From positions 1-25,585 of the forward strand of contig CAXMOL010000016.1 of NCBI GenBank assembly GCA_964194935.1: a stretch of 25,585 bases of DNA. The letters are read 5' to 3'. The notes beneath the pieces were generated by a model that ran no database searches, had not been told where the DNA came from, and saw only the letters and a list, made by a program, of their open reading frames with translations. This document shows, one piece after another, positions 8,049-14,637 of the stretch (its first letter is position 1; each line of letters begins with the position of its first letter). Both the position numbers and the translations under genes were made by a program. Source of the DNA: JACZWZ01 sp964194935. GTDB lineage: Bacteria; Actinomycetota; Acidimicrobiia; Spongiisociales; UBA11373.

Positions 8049-8626
8049 GTCTGCGGGCCACTCTGATCGGTTTGCTCGGTGTGATGGCGTTGCTCTCCGG
8101 ATGCAGTTCAGCGGAGACGGGTTTCGGGCCACAGACAGGGGCGACGGTGGCCACGAATCCGGCACTATTGGCCACTGGAACCGCGCGTTTGGATCTCGGC
8201 ACCGGTAGCGCTGCGCCGACCTTTATTGCGGGGACACTCGACGGAGCACCAGTCGTGTTCGATTCACTTCGAGGCCGTCCGGTAATAGTCAATTTTTGGA
8301 TGACCACGTGTGAGCCTTGCATCAGAGAAATGCCGGCACTTGCCGACGCCGCCCGGACGGGGGTCGACGACGAGTTGGTCGTGATCGGCGTCAATTTTCG
8401 AGAGGGCCCTGCTGTGGTTGTGAACTTCATCGAGTCTCTCGAGACGGAGCTCGACTTCCCCATCGCGTTCGATGCCGACGGCAGCATTGCCGACAAATAC
8501 GAGATCGTCGTCTTCCCCACGACCTACTTCATCGACGGTGACGGTGTTATTCAATATCGGCGTTTTGGCGAGCTGCGCCAGGAGCACCTTGAGGTCGGGT
8601 TGGAACGAATCCTCTCGCCTGGATGA
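8045..8626 (+). CDS. TlpA/ResA-like thioredoxin lipoprotein
   Basis: Predicted membrane-anchored thiol-disulfide protein outside the cytoplasmic membrane. The N-terminus is a lipoprotein signal with lipobox LLSGC (Cys20). The thioredoxin fold follows, with redox pair Cys89-Glu-Pro-Cys92 in FWMTTCEPCIREMP and the cis-proline strand VVFPTTYFIDGDG. TlpA and ResA proteins reduce apocytochrome c or CuA cysteines. The ATG overlaps the SCO1-like gene's stop (ATGA at 8045-8048), so the two are translationally coupled and probably work together on cytochrome oxidase or cytochrome c maturation (inference). A GTG start at 8024 is possible but would push the signal peptide inward. Confidence 0.87.
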   Translation: MSLRATLIGLLGVMALLSGCSSAETGFGPQTGATVATNPALLATGTARLDLGTGSAAPTFIAGTLDGAPVVFDSLRGRPVIVNFWMTTCEPCIREMPALADAARTGVDDELVVIGVNFREGPAVVVNFIESLETELDFPIAFDADGSIADKYEIVVFPTTYFIDGDGVIQYRRFGELRQEHLEVGLERILSPG

Positions 8627-8700
8627 ATATTACGTATCGCTCTTGGTGCACCGATCCAGGCGCTTCCGGGGGATAGGTCGGCGACCCCGTGAAATACAGA

Positions 8701-8718
8701 TCGACACATAGGTGTCGA
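8701..8718. terminator. Hairpin between convergent genes, possible terminator
   Basis: TCGACAC and GTGTCGA form a perfect 7-base stem with a 4-base loop (ATAG). It lies in the 119-base gap between the ends of the thioredoxin-like gene and the ClC gene, a position expected for a bidirectional terminator. No T-run is present, so the call is by position and symmetry only. Confidence 0.45.
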
Positions 8719-8745
8719 GAGTCTCGGCTGGCAATCAGAGAAGTC

Positions 8746-10731
8746 CTACTTACTCGGCGGAGGAGGTACGAGTCGTTCGATCAATCGATCGCGTGCCTCA
8801 TCGCTCCCGAAAGCGGTGATTGCATCTCCGGCGCGGACCACCGTTCCTCCCGTTGGTACGAGCAGCCTTGATCCTCGGTGGACTGACACAACCACGCACC
8901 CCTCGGGCCATGGAATCTCGCTGATCGGGCGACCGTCGGCCAACGAGCCCGAGGTGATTACAAGCTCGAAGAACCGAGTGTCACCATCGGTGCGAGCGGC
9001 AAGCTGGTTGTGACGGGTGCGCGCCTGGGCGGTGGCGCCGAGTGCCTGATGATATGCAGCAACGACATCCTCCCGCCTGAACATTGCGATCAACAGTGTT
9101 GAGTCGGTTTCGTCAACTACTGGGAGCCTTCCAACACCCAACGCTGCCATGCGCTCAAGAGCTTCCGACACCGGCGTGCTCAGTGAGACAGTGGCCGGAT
9201 TCGGAGTCATGACGTCGCTGGCGGTGATTTGGTCGGAGGGCCCGCCGCCGCGCATCACGTCGGATGCGGCCACGACGCCGAGGAGTCTGCTCTCGATCGT
9301 GACTGGTACGCCTTGGAGCCGGTTGCGCTGCATCGTTGCCTGCACCTCGCCAAGGGTGTCGGTTGGCGCCACGGAGACGAACGCACGCTTGACGACGTCT
9401 GCCACGTGCACTGTGTCGAGCAGGTCGGTGACTCCGCCGGAGACGGGATGGATTCCCCTCCGGGCGAGCGGGGCGGTGTACGCGCTTTCTGGCCGGACCC
9501 GTCCTGCCAGGATCGTGCTGATGGCGGCGGCGACCATGAGCGGCAGGACGAGCCCGTAGTCGCCGGTGATCTCGAACACGATCAGGATTGAGGTCAGCGG
9601 CGCCCGGGCCACCGCCGAGAACGTTGCTGCCATGCCGACGAGGGCAAACGCCCCAGGGTTGATGATTGACAGGTTCCAGATCGGATCTATCAGGAGGGCG
9701 AACCCGGACCCGGTAGCCGCCCCGATGAACAGGCTGGGCATGAAGATCCCGCCTGAACCCTTGCCTCCCAGTGTCGCAGCGGTGGCGAGAGCCTTGAGTA
9801 CGGCAAGCAACCCGAGTGTCCACCACGCGTAGTCGACGGCGCCTCGTAACACCTCGCCGACGAAGTCCTGGCCAGCGCCGAGGATCTCGGGCCGCACCAC
9901 TCCGAGCGTCGCCACCATGGTGGCGAGGAGCAGCGGCCGGAACCAGGCCGGGAGTCGCCCCGGCACCACCTCGAACCAGTCGAGCGACACCAGAAAGATC
10001 CATGCTGCGGCGACGGTCACCAGGCCGAGCAGGCCGTAGAGAAGCAGTTGTCGTGGATCATCGAGCCGATACGCGGGGACAGAGAAGATGAGCTCCTCTC
10101 CGACGAGGCTGCGACTGACAACGGCGCCTGCCACCGATGCCACCACGATCGTGTGCACGTGACGCGACGAAAACTCGCGCAGGATCACCTCCATAGCGAA
10201 GAACATCCCCGCGATCGGCGCATTGAAGGTGGCGCTGATCCCGGCGCCAGCGCCTGCCGCCACCAGAACTCGAATGTCGTTCTCGCCCAGCTGCGCAGTC
10301 CGGGCCACCCAGGAGCCGATCGACGAACCGATCTGGGCGATCGAGCCCTCACGACCCGCCGACCCACCGCTACCGATCGTCAACGCGGTGGCAACAGTCT
10401 TCATGCCCATCACCCTGGCCCGGATGTGACCGCCCTGAATTGAGATGGCGGCGATGATCTGGGGTACACCGTGGCCGGACACCTCAGGTGCAAACCAGGC
10501 GGTAAGTCGCCACGCCACCCACATACCGACCGGCAGCACGAGGAACACCCAAGTCCGCTCGAGGGACATGGCGTCACCGACCTCATCTGCGACCCAACTC
10601 ACCGCGGCGATCGCCTTGATGAGCAGCACGGCACCAAGTCCGGCACCGACCCCGACGAGGCCGGAGAGGGCCATCAAGCGGGGTGTCCCTCCGAGGTGGA
10701 GGGCAGCAAGCGATCGACGAACCGACGACAT
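8746..10731 (-). CDS. ClC chloride channel/transporter with CBS pair and RCK_C domain
   Basis: Membrane anion channel or exchanger of the ClC family, 661 residues. The three ion-pathway motifs are present: SGHGVPQ (85-91), GSGGSAGREGS (120-130) with the gating glutamate Glu128, and GKGSGGIFMPSLFIGA. The position matching the E. coli proton glutamate E203 is Val182 (FFAMEVILREF), as in channel-type ClC proteins. The position of E. coli Ser107 is His87. After the membrane part come two CBS repeats (about 445-565), which usually bind adenine nucleotides, and a C-terminal RCK_C/TrkA_C-like domain (about 590-655, GRPISEIPWPEG...VRAGDAITAFG) often found in ligand-controlled ion transporters. The gene is monocistronic and convergent with the thioredoxin-like gene. 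Channel rather than exchanger behaviour is inferred from Val182. Confidence 0.92.
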   Translation of the reverse strand: MSSVRRSLAALHLGGTPRLMALSGLVGVGAGLGAVLLIKAIAAVSWVADEVGDAMSLERTWVFLVLPVGMWVAWRLTAWFAPEVSGHGVPQIIAAISIQGGHIRARVMGMKTVATALTIGSGGSAGREGSIAQIGSSIGSWVARTAQLGENDIRVLVAAGAGAGISATFNAPIAGMFFAMEVILREFSSRHVHTIVVASVAGAVVSRSLVGEELIFSVPAYRLDDPRQLLLYGLLGLVTVAAAWIFLVSLDWFEVVPGRLPAWFRPLLLATMVATLGVVRPEILGAGQDFVGEVLRGAVDYAWWTLGLLAVLKALATAATLGGKGSGGIFMPSLFIGAATGSGFALLIDPIWNLSIINPGAFALVGMAATFSAVARAPLTSILIVFEITGDYGLVLPLMVAAAISTILAGRVRPESAYTAPLARRGIHPVSGGVTDLLDTVHVADVVKRAFVSVAPTDTLGEVQATMQRNRLQGVPVTIESRLLGVVAASDVMRGGGPSDQITASDVMTPNPATVSLSTPVSEALERMAALGVGRLPVVDETDSTLLIAMFRREDVVAAYHQALGATAQARTRHNQLAARTDGDTRFFELVITSGSLADGRPISEIPWPEGCVVVSVHRGSRLLVPTGGTVVRAGDAITAFGSDEARDRLIERLVPPPPSK

Positions 10732-11123
10732 GGCAGCAGGCTATCGGGTGCGCGTCGGTCCCCGGCCGGTGCTTGCGGGGCCGCCCGCGGTAATCGACCC
10801 GAACTCGTCGTACCCGTCCTTCAACAAATGGGTGTCGACGAAGTCGTGGCACGCACCGGACGAAAGAACAGCGCCGCCTACGAAGCAATCGCCGTCATTC
10901 ATGGGCTACGAGGGAGAGTTCATCGCCCCTCGAAGCTCAGCCACCCGTTGAGCCACTCGACAATGACACTGATCTCAGATTCGAGGTCGATGTCGGCGGT
11001 TCGACTCCCCCAGCGGCGAATTCCCAACCTTCGGTCCAGATAATCGCCGTTGCGCTCCTTGGAGTACTACCGAGGCAGCTTCGCCGATTACGGGGTCAAG
11101 CCTCAACTACTGTCCTCAGAACT
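10732..11123. other. Gene-free stretch with likely gene debris
   Basis: No intact gene is supported in these 392 bases. Two fragments read like decayed coding sequence. On the plus strand 10795-10905 reads like part of a helix-turn-helix protein (MGVDEVVARTGRKNSAAYEA). On the minus strand 11066-10920 reads as a fragment containing DIDLESEISVIVEW and ending at a TGA, with no proper start. The plus frame of the following gene is also open back through this region, but without a start codon. Upstream signals of the ClC gene should lie at its left edge, but I see no clear promoter. Confidence 0.35.
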
Positions 11124-11714
11124 ATGGATAGAGAGTCAGTCCCGGTTTCTAGCGGTTCTCAGGCTGTTCGTCTTCACATTCTCAGTTGGCCGTCGGAGGC
11201 CAGCGCTCCATCGGCTGTTTGGATGGTGGACCTCAGTGACGTCGATTGGAGACCCCCTGAGGGCTGGCGATCCGAAATAGAGCGCACCGTCTCTGTGCCG
11301 GGAGAAGTAGTGACGTCGCAGGGTGAGGAGAACTCGGATGGCCCTGTCCTAGATATTGTTGCCCGGACAACCAAGGGAACTGCTCAGGTCATCGCCGACC
11401 GTCATCAAGCCTTGTCCTTGATCGAGGATTGGGCACAACCTCGAGAGGGTTCCTCCGCTCGTGGGCGTGACCTCTCGGAGGCTACGGCGCGAGATGCCGT
11501 TCTCCTCGTGCTCAGGTCTCATTTCGGGGTTGATGTTGGCGCGACCGATTCTGTGGCTGTCGATTTCGAACCCGGAGATGAGTGGTTTGTACATGTGAGT
11601 GTTGGCACATCTCGATACGTGGGTACCGTTGGCCGACAAGGTAGGGCTCAGGTGTCGCACGTGGTACATCAGACGGATGCCACTACCGATCAGGGAGGTG
11701 AGGGTGTCGACTGA
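11124..11714 (+). CDS. Hypothetical protein, paired with an HTH gene
   Basis: A 196-residue soluble protein that I do not recognise. It has no signal peptide or membrane helix. The N-terminal half is polar with conserved-looking VWMVDLSDVDWRPPEGW. The C-terminal part (about 125-185, ARDAVLLVLRSHFGVDVGA, then EWFVHVSVGTSRYVGTVG) looks like a compact alpha/beta domain. ATG 11124 has no obvious ribosome site and the frame stays open further upstream, so the start is uncertain. Its last 11 bases overlap the start of the HTH gene, which suggests coupled expression and a joint function. The layout resembles small regulator or toxin-antitoxin-like pairs, but nothing in the sequence proves that. Confidence 0.6.
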   Translation: MDRESVPVSSGSQAVRLHILSWPSEASAPSAVWMVDLSDVDWRPPEGWRSEIERTVSVPGEVVTSQGEENSDGPVLDIVARTTKGTAQVIADRHQALSLIEDWAQPREGSSARGRDLSEATARDAVLLVLRSHFGVDVGATDSVAVDFEPGDEWFVHVSVGTSRYVGTVGRQGRAQVSHVVHQTDATTDQGGEGVD

Positions 11715-12153
11715 AGCGCTGATGACCATCGCGGCGGTAGTTGGCCGTAACGTGAGGCGGACGCGAGAAATGCGGGGTTGGGACCTCGATCGACTCGCAG
11801 ACGAGGTGGCTCTTTTCGACATCGTCTGGACCGCGCCACATATTGCGGAGATCGAAGAAGGCTGGCGTGATGTCTCGATTTCGGAGTTGGTAGTGCTCGG
11901 TGTGGTGCTTGGCGTCGCACCACACCTTCTTCTGTATCCGGCCCCGAATACCTCCGTCTTCGTCGGACCCGGCCAAATTGATAGAGATGTCGCTGGCGAT
12001 GGACTCGAGGATGCCGTGCTCGACGCCGAAACTCATTTGCCGGGCGGAACCTTCGCCGCTTGGCTCTGGGAGCCTGACGCGCACCTCTACACGCTCGCCG
12101 ACGTATCTGAAGAGACTCTTTGGTCTGAGTCACTCGACGGCCAAGACGACTGA
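11704..12153 (+). CDS. XRE-like helix-turn-helix regulator
   Basis: A 149-residue protein with an N-terminal HTH of the actinobacterial XRE type (about 10-65): VGRNVRRTREMRGWDLDRLA, then PHIAEIEEGWRDVSISELVV, where the second helix pair is the usual recognition region. The C-terminal half (about 70-149) is acidic with GGTFAAWLWEPDAHLY and has no known family by eye. GTG 11704 is chosen because GGGAGG (11693-11698) lies 5 bases upstream; an upstream TTG at 11599 would add residues that read as noise. It overlaps the preceding gene by 11 bases. It probably binds DNA and may regulate its own operon (inference). Confidence 0.7.
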   Translation: MSTEALMTIAAVVGRNVRRTREMRGWDLDRLADEVALFDIVWTAPHIAEIEEGWRDVSISELVVLGVVLGVAPHLLLYPAPNTSVFVGPGQIDRDVAGDGLEDAVLDAETHLPGGTFAAWLWEPDAHLYTLADVSEETLWSESLDGQDD

Positions 12154-12257
12154 GTCCGATTTCTTAAATTGATCGACCAGGCTTAGGGTCGCCCATCGAA
12201 GCGGCCTTCTCTGCCGAAGAATTCGACTGAATCCGATGCAACAAAGGGGAGCACCAA

Positions 12258-12668
12258 GTGTCTGACCTGTCCAGCGCCGATCTGTATATGTTGATCAACC
12301 TTGCGAGTCGGCCATTGTGGCTGGCTGACGCAGACCTATCTGGGGCGACCTTGCAGCACGTAGATCTCGAAGGCGCAGACTTGCGACGGGCAAACCTTGC
12401 CGGTTCGAATTTGGGCGGTGCCAACTTCAGATCCGCACACCTCGAGGGAGCCAATTTGGTCCGGGCGAACCTTCAGGGTGCGGACCTGAGCGGGGCGACT
12501 CTGATTAATGCCGATCTGAGGGGTGCCAATCTCCACGGCGCTTCCCTAGAGGGGGCCACGACTGGGGGAATGCAGTTCAACTCGGAGACTCTGTGGCCCG
12601 CTGAGGTGGATCCGGAGGCCCTGGGCGCGGTGCGCGCTGATTCCAAGGAGTGGCTCGGCGCCTCCTAA
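12258..12668 (+). CDS. Pentapeptide-repeat protein
   Basis: A 136-residue protein built on about 16 consecutive A(D/N)Lxx pentapeptides (residues about 21-102: LADADLSGATLQHVDLEGAD and onward), predicted to fold as a right-handed quadrilateral beta-helix. It ends in a short non-repeat tail containing TLWPAEVDPEALGA, seen in many actinobacterial members. The biochemical role is not deducible; some such proteins mimic DNA and bind gyrase. The start GTG 12258 has an excellent ribosome site, AAGGGGAG (12244-12251), 6 bases upstream. The 104-base gap before it holds no recognisable element. Confidence 0.85.
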   Translation: MSDLSSADLYMLINLASRPLWLADADLSGATLQHVDLEGADLRRANLAGSNLGGANFRSAHLEGANLVRANLQGADLSGATLINADLRGANLHGASLEGATTGGMQFNSETLWPAEVDPEALGAVRADSKEWLGAS

Positions 12669-12814
12669 AGGCGAGCTGGGATCGGTTGAGTGAGATGGTC
12701 GCTTTTGAGCGATACCTTTGGGCCATTTGTCAATGCCCATGAACTTGTTTGCGGTGACACCGGCTACTGGAATACTCTCTCGTCGATCCAACGCAAGTAT
12801 ATGGAGGGGTAGGG

Positions 12815-13279
12815 ATGGGTTCGAACAATTGGCTTCAAGCCTCAAGCAAGATCACTCAGCGAATAATGCAAGACAACGTCGGCCAGGTTGTCGTATTGGA
12901 TATCCTCGATAATGCCAGCAACGTCTCGCTCGATACCACAACAGGTGCCGTCACCGTGGAAGAGGAAGCCGACTATCTCATCGTGTCTGCGCCTCAAGTG
13001 GGCCGCGAGAATCCCGGCGAGACAGCAAACTTCCGCTGCTGGGTGCGGGTAAACGGCACCAACGTGCCCGACAGCAACGTTCTACTGAACCTCAGCAGCC
13101 CCGAGGTCAAGGACGTGATCGTTAGTCAGGTGCTCGTTCATCTCAGTGCGGGCGATGTGATCGAGGTGATCATGGCCACCGATCATGCTGAAGCCGGAGT
13201 GGGGGTCGAAGCGATACAGCCAACGCCCGACGAGCCGCTGGTGCCCGCCATCATTTTCTCGTTGGAACAAGCGAGATAG
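12815..13279 (+). CDS. Hypothetical protein, possible C1q/TNF-like beta-sandwich
   Basis: A 154-residue protein without signal peptide or membrane helix. From about residue 45 it alternates short beta-strands and turns (GAVTVEEEADYLIVSAPQVG, CWVRVNGTNVPDSNVLL, VLVHLSAGDVIEVIMATD) and ends in PAIIFSLEQ. This pattern resembles the jelly-roll of C1q/TNF-like proteins of bacteria, where N-x-x-x-V-P-D-S-N and the L-x-x-G-D-x-I-E-V turn recur. The match is by eye and tentative. ATG 12815 follows GGAGGGG (12803-12809). The 146 bases before it show nothing convincing. It may be part of the accessory stretch that includes the neighbouring pentapeptide gene. Confidence 0.6.
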   Translation: MGSNNWLQASSKITQRIMQDNVGQVVVLDILDNASNVSLDTTTGAVTVEEEADYLIVSAPQVGRENPGETANFRCWVRVNGTNVPDSNVLLNLSSPEVKDVIVSQVLVHLSAGDVIEVIMATDHAEAGVGVEAIQPTPDEPLVPAIIFSLEQAR

Positions 13280-13379
13280 ACGAAGCGGCCCCCTACAGAG
13301 TCCTGATGTTGACTCGTAGACCACTGAGTAGGCGTCCTATGGAAGCTTCGGCAAGATCCACTTGGCTACTGTCGCCTGC

Positions 13380-13588
13380 GTGACCGAGCCCAATATCGCC
13401 GATGCTGAAGAAGAATCCCTGTTAGAGAGAGTCGGCAGGGGTGCAGATGCGTGGAACGAATGGCGACAGACATCACACCGATGCATTGGGCGGGAGAGAT
13501 CATCGTGATCGCTGAGGTGGTGATGGGGTATACGACGCTCGGCTTGCTCGTGTCCATCTTGGCCAGTCGAGTCGCGAGGCAAAACTGA
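13380..13588 (+). pseudogene. Remnant of a pentapeptide-repeat ion-channel gene (internal deletion)
   Basis: Two ends of one known architecture are joined out of frame. From GTG 13380 the sequence reads MTEPNIADAEEESLLERV, then GADAWNEWRQ, which is how many pentapeptide-repeat proteins begin, just before their repeats. At about 13465-13470 the sense switches to the frame starting at ATG 13460, reading DITPMHWAGEIIVIAEVV and MGYTTLGLLVSILASRVARQ. That is the end of a pore loop (GYGDITP) plus the last helix of a two-helix cation channel. The pentapeptides, the first helix and the filter are missing, so an internal deletion with frameshift is inferred. The second half could still be made as a 42-residue membrane peptide, and its TGA overlaps the next ATG (13586-13590). 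Confidence 0.65.
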
Positions 13589-14637
13589 TGCGGCGTTTTC
13601 TCGCTCTCCTAGCGGCCATGGCATTCGTCGCAACATCCTGTGGCGGCACCGAGGAAGTGATCGAACCGCTACCCGGGTCGGGCGTAACGGTGAACGTGGC
13701 GCGTGCCAACTGGTCGACCGGGTATTTCCAAGCCGAGCTCTATCGTCAGCTTCTCGGTGAGCTCGGGTACGAAGTATCGGACCCATCCGAAGCAGAGATG
13801 GGGCCGCGTGAGTTCTACCAAGCCTTGGCAAAGGGTGAATTCGACTTTTGGGTAAATGGGTGGATACCGACCCACGACAGTTTCCTGGGGGAGGTGGTCG
13901 CAGGAGCTGAATCGATGTCCCGGGTTCGTTCGCATATCTCGATAGTGGGTAACCAGCTCCCGGCCGGGGCGATGCAAGGGTTCTTTGCGGATATCGCGAC
14001 CGTCGATCGCCTAGGCATCAAGACAATCGATGACATTGCGGGCAATCCGGAGGCGGTCGCAGCGTTTGATCGTGACGGCGACGGTCGCGCCGATCTGATC
14101 GGCTGCAACAACGGATGGGGCTGCCAACTGATTATCGACGACACCATCGGGAGCAACCGATGGAGGGACACCATCCATCAGGTGAGCGGAGACTACGAAA
14201 CCCTCTGGGACGATACGGTCGCTCGCTATCAGGCGGGAGAGCCCATCCTGATCTACACCTGGTCGCCGAGTGCCTATATCGCTGAGTTGGTTGCGGGGAC
14301 CGACGTGTATTGGATTGGTGTAGAACAACCCCTGGACGATCAGGTGGGTGCCTCCCCGCTTCCCGCATCCTTGTGTCCATACCAACCCTGCGAAATGGGC
14401 TTCGCCGTCGCCGACATTCGGGTTGTCGCCAACACGCAGTTCCTTGACGAGAATCCGGCCGCTGCCCGGCTGCTGGAGGTAGTGAATATCACGCTATTCG
14501 ATATTGCCAGCCAGAACGTGATGATGGTCAACGGAGAGAACTCCGAACAAGATATTCAGCACCACGCGGCCGACTGGATCGCCGACCACCGCGGTATCGT
14601 TGAGGCTTGGCTGAAGGCGGCGAGGGAGTCCGTGTGA
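13588..14637 (+). CDS. ProX/OpuAC-like betaine-binding lipoprotein (orphan)
   Basis: Extracytoplasmic substrate-binding protein of the glycine betaine/proline betaine ABC-transporter family, 349 residues. The N-terminus is a lipoprotein signal (MRRFLALLAAMAFVATSC, Cys18). The mature part has family features: RANWSTGYFQAELYRQLLGE, GEFDFWVNGWIPTHD, and late in the protein MGFAVADIRVVANTQF with LFDIASQNVMMVNGE. No permease or ATPase gene is near, so it is an orphan and may act as a ligand-presenting subunit for the sensor encoded next. Its TGA (14635-14637) overlaps the GTG start of that gene by two bases. The ATG overlaps the TGA of the upstream channel remnant. Ligand identity (betaine, choline, carnitine or other) cannot be read with confidence. 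Confidence 0.88.
   Translation: MRRFLALLAAMAFVATSCGGTEEVIEPLPGSGVTVNVARANWSTGYFQAELYRQLLGELGYEVSDPSEAEMGPREFYQALAKGEFDFWVNGWIPTHDSFLGEVVAGAESMSRVRSHISIVGNQLPAGAMQGFFADIATVDRLGIKTIDDIAGNPEAVAAFDRDGDGRADLIGCNNGWGCQLIIDDTIGSNRWRDTIHQVSGDYETLWDDTVARYQAGEPILIYTWSPSAYIAELVAGTDVYWIGVEQPLDDQVGASPLPASLCPYQPCEMGFAVADIRVVANTQFLDENPAAARLLEVVNITLFDIASQNVMMVNGENSEQDIQHHAADWIADHRGIVEAWLKAARESV

Noticed and set aside
11124..12153. Classical toxin-antitoxin pair
   Set aside because: The overlap and HTH partner fit, but the first protein shows no toxin motif and both are longer than usual.
13280..13379. Promoter of the sensor operon around TTGACT (near 13308)
   Set aside because: No -10 hexamer at acceptable spacing; the operon's promoter was not found by eye.
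14607..14636. TTG 14607 as the start of the Amt fusion
   Set aside because: GTG 14634 has a ribosome site at good spacing, overlaps the previous stop, and the added residues would lie inside the proX gene.
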